Below, piece by piece: positions 42,635-51,438 of a stretch of 64,000 nt of DNA. The stretch is from Chengkuizengella sp. SCS-71B (GTDB lineage: Bacteria > Bacillota > Bacilli > Paenibacillales > KCTC-33759). The stretch's first letter is position 1. Each line of letters begins with the position of its first letter. The notes under the pieces were generated by a model. The model ran no database searches, had not been told where the DNA came from, and saw only the letters and a list, made by a program, of their open reading frames with translations. The stretch lies in assembly GCF_040100845.1 (NCBI RefSeq), contig NZ_JAZHSH010000001.1:806001-870000 (forward strand). The letters are read 5' to 3'. The position numbers were made by a program, and so were the translations under genes.

Positions 42635-44341
42635 TTATCCTCTCTTTAATGTTGGGGGTATTTCGTTAGGGTCAACAATAAGTTCTACTACTGAACAGGA
42701 TGAGTATTCAAGCGCTTCTTTGATGGCGGCTTTAATTTCTTGTAGATGGACACATCTGAAGGCTTTTGCTCCCAACGATTCAGCTAATTGTTTAATATGA
42801 ACAGGTGTTTTGAATACAGTACCATCCGTTCTCCCTAAATGATGAAACATACCTTTATTCACCATGTCTAAACACCCATTATTAAAAACGATATAGGTTA
42901 CATTTACATTCTCATTCACTGCTACAGAAATTTCAGTTCCATGCATCATGAAACAGCCATCACCTGTAAAGCATACAATACTTTCATCGACTCCTGCCAG
43001 TTTAGCACCAATGGCGTAACTAATGGAATGTCCCATGGCCCCGAATATATCATCAAAATAAAAAGGACATCCTTCATTAAATTCAAGATGCTTAATAGCA
43101 TAAAAACTATGACTGCCATCGTCAGAAAAGAATACAGTTTTTTTTGGAATATATTTTTGCAGCTCTTTAATTGCAGCTTTTGATGTCATAAATGAATTTT
43201 GAGATTGATTTTTTTCTGAGACGATTATATTTTTACTTCCTACATCTTCTTGTTCAAGAGTGGCGGCAACTTCCTGAGTAGGGAACAATGTTGTAGTCAT
43301 TGACCTCAAGGATGTGGTAGTTTTTGATTGAGTTTGATTAAGAAAAGGTATGTTTTTTAATATGTATTTTAAATTTGTTCTGATGTCCCCTCGAATACAT
43401 AAGGTGGGAGTATGTATTGTTCTGCCAATAAACATACCATCATAATCAAAATGAATGACTTTTTTAGGCAACATCTGTGGGGTGAATCCTGCAAGAGACA
43501 TATCTGATAACTTACTTCCTATCACTATAAGTAGATCTATTCCAGATAACATATAAATATCTGATTCAGAACTACCGCCTAAACCAAATCCACCTAAACT
43601 TAAAGAGTGATTTGTTGGGAAAGCCCCCTTCCCACCTGGAGTTGTCATAACTGGAATTTGAAAGGTTTCTACTAATAGTTTGATTTCTTCATAAGCATGA
43701 CTTAAGTGAGCACCTTTTCCTAATAATATAACGGGTCGTTTGCTGGCTTGAATTAGTGGTATGACTTCATCAATATGGGAAGATACGTAAGAAGTTTGCT
43801 CTACATTTGGTAATTCAAAAGGAATCATTTTTTCATTTAAAACATCCAGTGGAATGGATAAATGTACAGGTCCTTTTGCCCCTTCAAGCGCAGTAGAAAT
43901 AGCATGTGTTAAATAGGTTTGTAATAAATCTGCTCTTTCAACACGTGCACTAAATAAAGTAACAGGTTCAAACATTTTAGTTACATCTGTTCCAAATAAA
44001 GTTGAATCTTGACCCTGTGCTTTCCCTGTGTTTCTCATGGAAGGATGCCCTGTTATAAAAAGAACGGGTGCGTGGTAGGTTTTAGCTTGAGCTGCTGAAG
44101 TAAGTAAATTTGTAGCACCTGGACCACTTGTGCCAATAGCTACACCAATCGTATTTTTTCTTAAGGCATATCCTGCAGCCGCAAAACCTGCCCCTGATTC
44201 ATGTCTGCATAATACAAATCGAATTCCTTGATCCTCTGCTTCCAATATAATAGGAACAATAGCTTTACCTGGTATCCCAAATAGGTGGGTGATTCCTGTT
44301 TTTCGGAGATTTTCTATTAAAAACGAAGTTGCGAGCTTCAC
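42635..44341 (-). CDS. Thiamine diphosphate-dependent enzyme (acetolactate synthase-like)
   Basis: This 568-residue protein has the ThDP enzyme layout. The Pyr domain includes FVLCRHESGAGFAAAGYALR with the catalytic glutamate. The central domain includes RPVILLGKGAHLSHAYEE. The PP domain has the motif ending GDGCFMMHGTEISVAVNEN and the ThDP/Mg2+ asparagine in VFNNGCLD. It is of the acetolactate synthase/indolepyruvate decarboxylase-like group; no FAD-site test was possible. It begins 14 bases after the histidine kinase gene. With CMD as neighbour it may decarboxylate or ligate a 2-oxo acid. Confidence 0.85.
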   Translation of the reverse strand: MKLATSFLIENLRKTGITHLFGIPGKAIVPIILEAEDQGIRFVLCRHESGAGFAAAGYALRKNTIGVAIGTSGPGATNLLTSAAQAKTYHAPVLFITGHPSMRNTGKAQGQDSTLFGTDVTKMFEPVTLFSARVERADLLQTYLTHAISTALEGAKGPVHLSIPLDVLNEKMIPFELPNVEQTSYVSSHIDEVIPLIQASKRPVILLGKGAHLSHAYEEIKLLVETFQIPVMTTPGGKGAFPTNHSLSLGGFGLGGSSESDIYMLSGIDLLIVIGSKLSDMSLAGFTPQMLPKKVIHFDYDGMFIGRTIHTPTLCIRGDIRTNLKYILKNIPFLNQTQSKTTTSLRSMTTTLFPTQEVAATLEQEDVGSKNIIVSEKNQSQNSFMTSKAAIKELQKYIPKKTVFFSDDGSHSFYAIKHLEFNEGCPFYFDDIFGAMGHSISYAIGAKLAGVDESIVCFTGDGCFMMHGTEISVAVNENVNVTYIVFNNGCLDMVNKGMFHHLGRTDGTVFKTPVHIKQLAESLGAKAFRCVHLQEIKAAIKEALEYSSCSVVELIVDPNEIPPTLKRG

Positions 44342-44355
44342 AACAAAGACCTCCT

Positions 44356-45957
44356 TTATTTAACATCAGGGAATCTAAGTGTAAAGGTAGTTCCAGATCC
44401 AAGTTTAGAAGAAACATCAATTTTTGCATTATGATTGTTCAAAATACGATAGGAAATCGATAACCCAAGGCCTAATCCACTATCTTTTGTAGAAAAGAAA
44501 GGGTTTAGTATCTGATTCATCTCTTTTTCTGAAATTCCTTTTCCTTCATCCACTACATCTATGATCACAAAGTCTTTTTTTTGTTTGACGATAATCTGAA
44601 TCGTACCATTTCGATCCATAGCTTCAATTGCATTTTGGATAAGATTAATAAAAACTTGTTTAATCTGTGCGCTGTCTATTAGAAGATTTACTTCATGATC
44701 TAGTAATTTTTCTTCTATAGCAATGTTTTTTAATATAGCCTGACTTCGCATGATTTTGACTGTATCTTGAATTAACGATTGAATATTTACTAAACGAAAT
44801 TCAGGGCTAGAAGGTTTTGCCATAAGTACAAACTGAGATACCATTTCATTTAGTGAGGTCAACTCCTCCGAAATGATGTCCATGTACTTCTCTTCTGATT
44901 CATCTTCAGTATACTTTTGCTTTAATAAGTGTGTAAAACCCATAATAGATGTTAGGGGATTTCTTATTTCATGAGCTAATCCTGCAGCTAACTTACCTAT
45001 CGCTGAAAATTTCTCTGATAAAATCACTTGTTTCTCTAAGTTATATTTTTCCGTAATATCTCTTATATTTGCAAACGAACCTATAAGTTCATTGTTATCA
45101 TCAAAAATGGGTAATGCATCTAAAAGGCATATTTTAGTTTTATTATCTAGTGAATCAAAATAAATTTTGTGGTCTTGCACAATAGTTTGATTTTCTAAAA
45201 CATCATATAGAAACTTTCCAAATGGATCTAAGTCAAAAATTGAGTTTTCTAATAGATCCTCTTTGCTGCGGTTGAATAAATCTTCAACAAAGGGGTTGAT
45301 TTCAGTAATTCTCCCATACTTATTTGTAATAATGACACCATCTCTAATGGTATTTATCGTAATATTATGAAAGAGATTTAATTGATCATTTTTCTTTTTT
45401 AACAATAATTCTCTTTCGATAGAGTCAACAATAGAAGATAATAATGGGACTAAATAAGGATTATGTCGGTCTATGGATGTCATAATGGAAATCGTGCCAG
45501 ATAAAAAATGAGATTCTGAAAAGTAGAATGGTACGGAATAACAAGCTGTTTGATGTAGTGCATGATGGAAATGACCAGATCCTATAATTTGAATTGGATG
45601 TTTTTTGTTTAATGCAATATCAACTGAATTCGTACCCATTTCTTGATCACATAAGCGTACTCCGTTAGTTATGCCTATGTTATTAATGATAGATTTAAAA
45701 GATACATCACCGAACATATCTAATATATAACCTTCATCATCAGTGATCACAATCAACATGTAATTCTCTTTTAATGGACCAATGATTTTCATTACATAAA
45801 AACCCATTATGGATAGGATTTCTTCATATGTTGCTTTTTTTTGTTTCAATTGCTCATTTGTTAATTTTTTTGTGCTTTTTGGCATTGTTTTTGGATCCAT
45901 TCCCTGTTCCTTACATTTATTTTTAGACTCTGTTAAGTAGTACGGTTCGATCCCCAT
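44356..45957 (-). CDS. Cytosolic sensor histidine kinase (GAF-like plus PAS)
   Basis: The 533-residue protein has no membrane segment. Residues about 1-190 contain a GAF-like ligand domain of the type found in AcoR-like activators (DQEMGTNSVDIALNKKHPIQ). A PAS domain follows at about residues 200-310. The kinase core has KLAAGLAHEIRNPLTSIMGF with the phospho-accepting histidine, NAIEAMDRNG, VDEGKGISEKEMNQILNPFF and the GLGLSISYR box. No response regulator is adjacent. It heads the ThDP-CMD operon, so it may sense the pathway's substrate. Confidence 0.85.
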   Translation of the reverse strand: MGIEPYYLTESKNKCKEQGMDPKTMPKSTKKLTNEQLKQKKATYEEILSIMGFYVMKIIGPLKENYMLIVITDDEGYILDMFGDVSFKSIINNIGITNGVRLCDQEMGTNSVDIALNKKHPIQIIGSGHFHHALHQTACYSVPFYFSESHFLSGTISIMTSIDRHNPYLVPLLSSIVDSIERELLLKKKNDQLNLFHNITINTIRDGVIITNKYGRITEINPFVEDLFNRSKEDLLENSIFDLDPFGKFLYDVLENQTIVQDHKIYFDSLDNKTKICLLDALPIFDDNNELIGSFANIRDITEKYNLEKQVILSEKFSAIGKLAAGLAHEIRNPLTSIMGFTHLLKQKYTEDESEEKYMDIISEELTSLNEMVSQFVLMAKPSSPEFRLVNIQSLIQDTVKIMRSQAILKNIAIEEKLLDHEVNLLIDSAQIKQVFINLIQNAIEAMDRNGTIQIIVKQKKDFVIIDVVDEGKGISEKEMNQILNPFFSTKDSGLGLGLSISYRILNNHNAKIDVSSKLGSGTTFTLRFPDVK

Positions 45958-46233
45958 AAAATCACCTTTGTTGTAAAAAAATTGAAATAGTATTCACTAA
46001 CCATAATTCAACAATGTTTGCTAAAATCCTGCCTATTAAATTATAAATTTTTCTTATAGGACAAGCAGGATAATAGCAATCTCTAAAAAGTTATATACAA
46101 ATCCTATGAAAATACTTAGTTTTTATATATGTTTCCCATTTACTTGACTTTCTTTTTTTTTTGATTGACAATTTAATGAATGACCTATAGAGGTTAATAT
46201 AAATATTGAAAGTTATATAAAGGAGAGAATAGT

Positions 46234-46593
46234 ATGTCTTTAACAGTCTACGAATATTCAAGATGTGGCACTTGTCGAAAAGCAATTAAATGGTTTAATG
46301 AAAAAAATATAGATGTGAATTTAATACCAATTGTGGAGGAACCTCCTTCAGCATCAGAAATTTCTGAACTTATCCAAAAAAGTGGTTTAGATATTAAAAA
46401 ATTTTTTAATACTTCAGGTCTAGTGTACAAAGAGATGAAACTAAAAGATAAACTTCCGACTATGTCAGTAGAAGAAAAAATTAAATTGCTTGCTTCTAAT
46501 GGAAAACTACTAAAAAGGCCTATTGTTACAGATGGAGATAAAGTAACCGTTGGATTTAAAGAAGAAACATTTAATGAGGTGTGGAGTAAGTAA
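46234..46593 (+). CDS. Spx/ArsC (thioredoxin-fold) family protein
   Basis: The 119-residue protein starts at ATG after AAAGGAGAG. It begins with LTVYEYSRCGTCRKAIKWFN, the CxxC (CGTC) active site near residue 10, and continues with the fold's FFNTSGLVYKEMKLKDKLP and LLASNGKLLKRPIVTDG. The RP-I-V segment marks arsenate reductase/Spx-like proteins of the YusI type. It may reduce a disulfide or bind RNA polymerase like Spx. The exact role is not visible. Confidence 0.85.
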   Translation: MSLTVYEYSRCGTCRKAIKWFNEKNIDVNLIPIVEEPPSASEISELIQKSGLDIKKFFNTSGLVYKEMKLKDKLPTMSVEEKIKLLASNGKLLKRPIVTDGDKVTVGFKEETFNEVWSK

Positions 46594-46641
46594 ACTATCA
46601 CCCACTAAGAGAAAGGTTCACCTTATTGAAAGGTAGGTGTT

Positions 46642-47772
46642 GTGTTGTTGGAGATTCAAAATCAGAATGGAAGCAATAAAGGAAACAAACGAAATCCAAT
46701 GTGGTTGTTGGGTGCAATTGGAGTTTTTCTACTAGGTGCAGGGAAAAATATCCTGTTAGTTTTAAAATCAGTGAAATTTGCAGGTCCTTTAATTTCAATG
46801 TTTATTTCTATAGGTGCCTATGCGCTTATTTTTCCACTTGAATTTGCAATTGGACTTGTAATCATGTTATTGATTCATGAGTTAGGTCATGTCGTAGCAG
46901 CTAAACAAAAGGGATTACCAGTATCCGCACCTTTATTCATACCATTTTTAGGAGCATTAATTGCAATGAAAAGAAATCCAAGAGATGCAGTAACAGAAGC
47001 TTATATTGCAATCGGAGGACCTATTTTAGGGACAGCAGGAGCTTTTGTAGTGTTTTTATTAGGATCTAATATGAATGGGGAATGGGGACAACTGTTATTA
47101 GTCATAGCTTACGTAGGATTTTTATTAAACTTAGTGAACCTATTGCCAATTCATCCTTTGGATGGTGGAAGGATTGCTACAGCGGTAACTAGATGGTTAT
47201 GGTTAGCTGGATTAATCGGTGGTTTAGCTGTTATTATCTTCTTTTTACAAAGTCCTTTATTCTTTATCATATGGGCTTTATTTGCTTGGGAGTTATTTCA
47301 AAAGTATGTGAAAAGAAAAGGGAAAGGCAGAAGTGCAGAGGTTGGTGCTAAAATTGAAGTTCCAGTAGAACTTTTATTAGATAAAGGCTTTATCATTCCA
47401 GTTGGTACTGAACGGTTAGATCACTTATTATCCATCATCCAACAAGAGATTGCCTTTCGTACATTCTCTACACTAGATGGGCAACAAAAAGTTTCGGTAA
47501 TATGGAGTGAGATCGGATTAAATCAGTCTATAGATCTACCTTCCCAAGGGATCATTAAAAATGTAGAAGTGAGCCAAATTGAAAATATACAAAAGGAATC
47601 GGGCAGGATTGTAAGGATCCATTGTTTGATCGAATTTGAACAATATGAACCTGATGATTATTTTAGTGTACCTTTAGCTACTAGATGGAGATTTGGTTTA
47701 GCTTATGGAGTTCTAGCCATATTTTTAGGTTATATGCTGTATTTGACATCATTACAAGGTGGGCAATTCTAA
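46642..47772 (+). CDS. Site-2 protease family (M50) membrane metalloprotease
   Basis: The start is GTG at 46642, with AAAGGTAGGTG upstream. The 376-residue protein has several hydrophobic segments. VIMLLIHELGHVVAAKQKGL carries the HExxH zinc motif. NLLPIHPLDGGRIATAVTRW carries the third ligand region, the LDG motif. The C-terminal region of about residues 235-350 is soluble, with a helix near the end. Such proteases cut other membrane proteins, for example signalling factors. It appears to be a single gene. Confidence 0.85.
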   Translation: MLLEIQNQNGSNKGNKRNPMWLLGAIGVFLLGAGKNILLVLKSVKFAGPLISMFISIGAYALIFPLEFAIGLVIMLLIHELGHVVAAKQKGLPVSAPLFIPFLGALIAMKRNPRDAVTEAYIAIGGPILGTAGAFVVFLLGSNMNGEWGQLLLVIAYVGFLLNLVNLLPIHPLDGGRIATAVTRWLWLAGLIGGLAVIIFFLQSPLFFIIWALFAWELFQKYVKRKGKGRSAEVGAKIEVPVELLLDKGFIIPVGTERLDHLLSIIQQEIAFRTFSTLDGQQKVSVIWSEIGLNQSIDLPSQGIIKNVEVSQIENIQKESGRIVRIHCLIEFEQYEPDDYFSVPLATRWRFGLAYGVLAIFLGYMLYLTSLQGGQF

Positions 47773-47845
47773 GAAATGAGCGAGTTTTATCTACAATGAA
47801 ACTATGATTTAATTGATTTGTTTTATTAGAAGTGGGGTGGTTTTT

Positions 47846-49027
47846 ATGAAAATATCAGGATCCAGCCGATTAAATAATTTAGGTTCATCCATTTTTACAG
47901 AACTTTCAGAATGGAAAGAACAAGTTATTGAATCAGGGGTAGATATCATTGATTTAGGAATTGGAAGTCCTGATCTCCCCCCTTCTGCTAAAGTGATTCG
48001 GAAACTGCATGAAGCTATCGATAATCCAAATCATTATGGGTACCCCATGTCAGAAGGGAATTTAGACTTTCGGCAAGCAGTATCGAAGTGGTACGGCTAT
48101 CGATTTAATGTAGAGCTGAAAGCACATTCAGAAGTACTTACATTAATGGGGTCTCAGGATGGTTTGGCTCATTTGGCAATGGCAATTTGTAATCCTGGTG
48201 ATATCGTTTTAGTCCCAGATCCAGGATATCCAATATACAGTGCTAGTTTAGAACTTGCAGTGGTCAAACCTTATTTGGTTCCTCTTCGAGAAGAAAATGA
48301 TTTTTTACCTGAGCTAGAGAAAATACCAGATTCTATTTTAAAACAAGCTAAGTTAATGATATTAAACTATCCTAGTAATCCTTTAGCTGCAGTAGCGGAT
48401 TTAGGTTTTTTTGAAAAATGGGTGAATTGGGCAAAAAAGCATGAAATACTCGCAGTCCATGATTTAGCTTATTCAGAAATGGCTTTTGATGGATTTAAAC
48501 CACCAAGTATACTTGAAGTCAAAGGCGCAAAAGAAATTGCTGTTGAATTTCATTCTATGTCTAAAGCATTTAATATGGCTGGCTGTCGAATTGGTTATTT
48601 AGTAGGTCATACTGATGTTGTAAGCGCATTAAGGATGATAAAATCAAATATTGATTACGGAGTGTTTATACCTATTCAAAAAGCCGCTATTACAGCATTA
48701 GAAGAAGATATGAATAATAATCAGTCAGTTGCTCTTGTTTATGAAAAACGTAGAAATCGAATGATCGAAGGTCTTGTCGACATCGGCTGGCACATCAAAA
48801 GACCAAAAGCGTCTATGTTTATATGGGCTAAAATTCCGGAGGGTTGGACTTCTCGACAATTTTCCAATGAATTATTATTCTCTGAAGGAGTGGTAGTTAT
48901 CCCAGGAGATGCTTTCGGAAGCCAAGGGGAGGGTTACGTTAGAATAGCTTTAGTGCATGACGAAAAAGTATTACTGGAAGCGGTTGAGAGAATGGGTAGG
49001 TTTTTTGAAAAAAGAAAGTTATTCTAA
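47846..49027 (+). CDS. Class I/II PLP-dependent aminotransferase
   Basis: ATG at 47846, with GTGGGGTGG upstream, is preferred to the ATG at 47813. The 393-residue protein begins MKISGSSRLNNLGSSIFTEL. IIDLGIGSPDLPPSAKVIRK is the N-terminal loop, LVPDPGYPIYSASLELA and NYPSNPLAAVADLGFF are PLP-site loops, and FHSMSKAFNMAGCRIGYL carries the PLP lysine. It fits LL-diaminopimelate-aminotransferase-like proteins or general aspartate/tyrosine types. The amino-acid substrate is unknown. It converges with the RpiR gene and overlaps its end by four bases. Confidence 0.85.
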   Translation: MKISGSSRLNNLGSSIFTELSEWKEQVIESGVDIIDLGIGSPDLPPSAKVIRKLHEAIDNPNHYGYPMSEGNLDFRQAVSKWYGYRFNVELKAHSEVLTLMGSQDGLAHLAMAICNPGDIVLVPDPGYPIYSASLELAVVKPYLVPLREENDFLPELEKIPDSILKQAKLMILNYPSNPLAAVADLGFFEKWVNWAKKHEILAVHDLAYSEMAFDGFKPPSILEVKGAKEIAVEFHSMSKAFNMAGCRIGYLVGHTDVVSALRMIKSNIDYGVFIPIQKAAITALEEDMNNNQSVALVYEKRRNRMIEGLVDIGWHIKRPKASMFIWAKIPEGWTSRQFSNELLFSEGVVVIPGDAFGSQGEGYVRIALVHDEKVLLEAVERMGRFFEKRKLF

Positions 49028-49878
49028 TCTTTATAAAATACATTAAATCTATCCCATACATCTTCTAAACCATTTAATTTCTGATCAAAACCATCTTTTT
49101 TTTGTTTTCCAGTATAGATGATTAAAGCATTAATTAAACTTAATGGTGCAACAAACGAATCAATAAATGTTGGTATTTGACTTGTTGCTGTTAAAGAAAC
49201 GTCTGCATGTTGAATTAATGGTGATAAGAGGTTATCTGTTAAAGCAATTGTTAATGCGCCCTTTTCATTTGCGTAAGATAGAATATCAACTGTGTTTTTG
49301 GTGTAACGGGAATAACTAATACCAATGACTAAATCGTCTTTTTGCAAATCATATAATCGGTCTGCATTTTCATTAACAGTTTCAAGTATTTCAACATGAT
49401 CTAGCATCATATTCAAATAATAATGCAAAAATATTCCTAATGCTGCTGCACTTCTATTTGCAACAATATACACTTTTTTTGCTTTTAATAAATATTCAAC
49501 TGCTTGTTGAAAGCTCTTGGTATCTAAATTTTCCATGGTGAATTGAATATTCCCAATATCCTCATTAAAAATTTGAGAAATTCCTTGATCATTCTCACCG
49601 TATACCTCGTTAGACATCTTAAGTCTCTCAGCGGTTGATAGTTGTTGTTGCACAGATGTTTGAATATGACGTTGAAATTCAGGATAGCCTGAAAAACCTA
49701 GAAAAGTTGCAAATCGAACAATCGTTGCATCACTGACATCCACTAATTTTGCTAATTCCCCTACGTTATGAAAAGGTACGTGATTTGGATTTTTCAAAAT
49801 GTACTGTGCAATTTTTAATTGTGATTTGCTCATTGATGACATTTTCTCTGAGATGACCTTATACACATTAATATCCAT
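49024..49878 (-). CDS. RpiR/MurR family transcriptional regulator
   Basis: The 284-residue protein has an N-terminal helix-turn-helix_6 domain: KMSSMSKSQLKIAQYILKNP and GELAKLVDVSDATIVRFATF. A SIS sugar-isomerase-like domain follows at about residues 105-260, with AKKVYIVANRSAAALGIFLH and KDDLVIGISYSRYTKNTVDI. Such regulators bind a sugar phosphate or another metabolite and usually repress nearby genes. It lies between the aminotransferase and the CoA-transferase genes, but its targets are unproven. Confidence 0.87.
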   Translation of the reverse strand: MDINVYKVISEKMSSMSKSQLKIAQYILKNPNHVPFHNVGELAKLVDVSDATIVRFATFLGFSGYPEFQRHIQTSVQQQLSTAERLKMSNEVYGENDQGISQIFNEDIGNIQFTMENLDTKSFQQAVEYLLKAKKVYIVANRSAAALGIFLHYYLNMMLDHVEILETVNENADRLYDLQKDDLVIGISYSRYTKNTVDILSYANEKGALTIALTDNLLSPLIQHADVSLTATSQIPTFIDSFVAPLSLINALIIYTGKQKKDGFDQKLNGLEDVWDRFNVFYKD

Positions 49879-50045
49879 GTTAAACCTCTTTCTATTATTA
49901 CTAGAAAGTAATTATATCTTCAGTTTACCTTAATATTCTGCAGTTTGCATCCACAAAATAAAAGCAGGGTTTCATTCTTCACCAGATAGAATCCCCACTT
50001 ATGAAAGTTGAATCATCCCAATCTTTTGTTCAATAATCTTTACTG

Positions 50046-50693
50046 TTACCTTTGGTTAAGTGTCTCATGAACAATAAAGTCAGCTTGAGTATGCTCCTTT
50101 ATATATTCGACTGTTGCTCTGTTCAATCTTTCGATTAACATCATGCCTTTAGATGTATATTCAAAAACAGCTAAGTCTGTTATTAGAAGATCCACAATGC
50201 CTTTTCCAGTTAGAGGAAGTGTGCATTCCTTTTTTACTTTAGATTTCCCATATTTATTTTTATGTTCCATTACAACAATGACCCGTTTTGCACCTTGAAC
50301 AAGATCCATTGCTCCTCCCATGCCTTTAACCATTCTACCCGGAATCATCCAGTTTGCTAAATCACCGTTTTGTGAAACTTCCATCCCTCCTAAAATGGCT
50401 AAGTCGATATGACCGCCTCTAATCATCGCAAAAGATTCCGCACTATCAAAGTAAGATGCTCCTTTTACCTCTGTGATTGTCTCTTTTCCTGCATTTATTA
50501 GATCAGGATCTATTTCATCGGCTTTTGGATATGTACCGATCCCTAATAAGCCGTTTTCTGAGTGAAGCATGACATGGAATTCTTTCGGTATATGATTTGC
50601 AACAAGTGTAGGCATACCTATACCAAGATTGACATTCATTCCGTCTTTAATTTCTTTTACCGCCCTTTGAATAATGAATTGACGTTTATCCAT
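50046..50693 (-). CDS. scoB: 3-oxoacid CoA-transferase subunit B
   Basis: The ATG at 50693 is preferred to that at 50708, since TGAGGA is well spaced for it. The 215-residue protein contains VNLGIGMPTLVANHIPKEF, the family motif HSENGLLGIGTYPKADEID (catalytic glutamate in SENG) and GRMVKGMGGAMDLVQGAKRV. It pairs with subunit A, the next gene upstream in the transcript. The pair transfers CoA between succinate and a 3-oxo acid or another carboxylate. Confidence 0.92.
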   Translation of the reverse strand: MDKRQFIIQRAVKEIKDGMNVNLGIGMPTLVANHIPKEFHVMLHSENGLLGIGTYPKADEIDPDLINAGKETITEVKGASYFDSAESFAMIRGGHIDLAILGGMEVSQNGDLANWMIPGRMVKGMGGAMDLVQGAKRVIVVMEHKNKYGKSKVKKECTLPLTGKGIVDLLITDLAVFEYTSKGMMLIERLNRATVEYIKEHTQADFIVHETLNQR

Positions 50694-50739
50694 TTTTTTA
50701 TTCCTCATTTCCCATTCAGGATTATGAAGCGTTCATCCT

Positions 50740-51435
50740 CTATTGTCTGGTTTTTATTTTTTCAATTCTCTTTTCATAGGTTTTGCCTTCTACAACCCTT
50801 TGCACATAAATACTTGGAGTATGAATTTCATTGGAATCGAGTTGTTCGACTGGTACAACTTCCTCCACTTCAGCAATCGTAATAGGAGCAGCAGTAGCTG
50901 CAAGAGGGTTGAAGTTTCTGGCTGTTTTCCGGTAAATCAGGTTTCCTATGATATCTGATTTCCAGGCTTTAACTAATGCATAATCGCCGACGATGCCTTT
51001 TTCTAAGATGTATGTCCTCCCATTGAATTTTTTGTGTTCTTTTCCTTCCGAAACAGGAGTTCCAACACCTGAAGCGGTATAAAACGCTGGAATACCTGCA
51101 CCCCCAGCTCGAATACGCTCAGCTAATGTCCCTTGAGGGACAAGCTCAACTTCTAACTCCCCACTTAAATATTGCTGCTCAAATACCTTATTTTCACCAA
51201 CATATGAGGAAATCATTTTTTTAATTTGTTTGTTTTTTAATAAAAGCCCTAGACCAAAGTCATCAACTCCACAATTGTTGCTGACAATGGTTAGATCTTT
51301 GGTTCCTTGCTCTACTAGTGCTTGTATTGCCATTTCAGGAATGCCACACAAACCAAATCCACCAACTATAAGCGTTGCACTGTCTTGAATGTCATTTATG
51401 GCATCTTCAATACGTTGTATTACTTTCTTTTTCAT
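50740..51435 (-). CDS. scoA: 3-oxoacid CoA-transferase subunit A
   Basis: The 231-residue protein begins [16 protein letters not shown] and has the signature [20 protein letters not shown]. It also has [20 protein letters not shown] and [20 protein letters not shown], typical of SCOT subunit A. It lies three bases after the class III aminotransferase stop and 46 bases before subunit B. It probably works with the aminotransferase in degradation of an amino or beta-amino acid, which is inference. Confidence 0.93.
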   Translation of the reverse strand: MKKKVIQRIEDAINDIQDSATLIVGGFGLCGIPEMAIQALVEQGTKDLTIVSNNCGVDDFGLGLLLKNKQIKKMISSYVGENKVFEQQYLSGELEVELVPQGTLAERIRAGGAGIPAFYTASGVGTPVSEGKEHKKFNGRTYILEKGIVGDYALVKAWKSDIIGNLIYRKTARNFNPLAATAAPITIAEVEEVVPVEQLDSNEIHTPSIYVQRVVEGKTYEKRIEKIKTRQ

Positions 51436-51438
51436 ACA

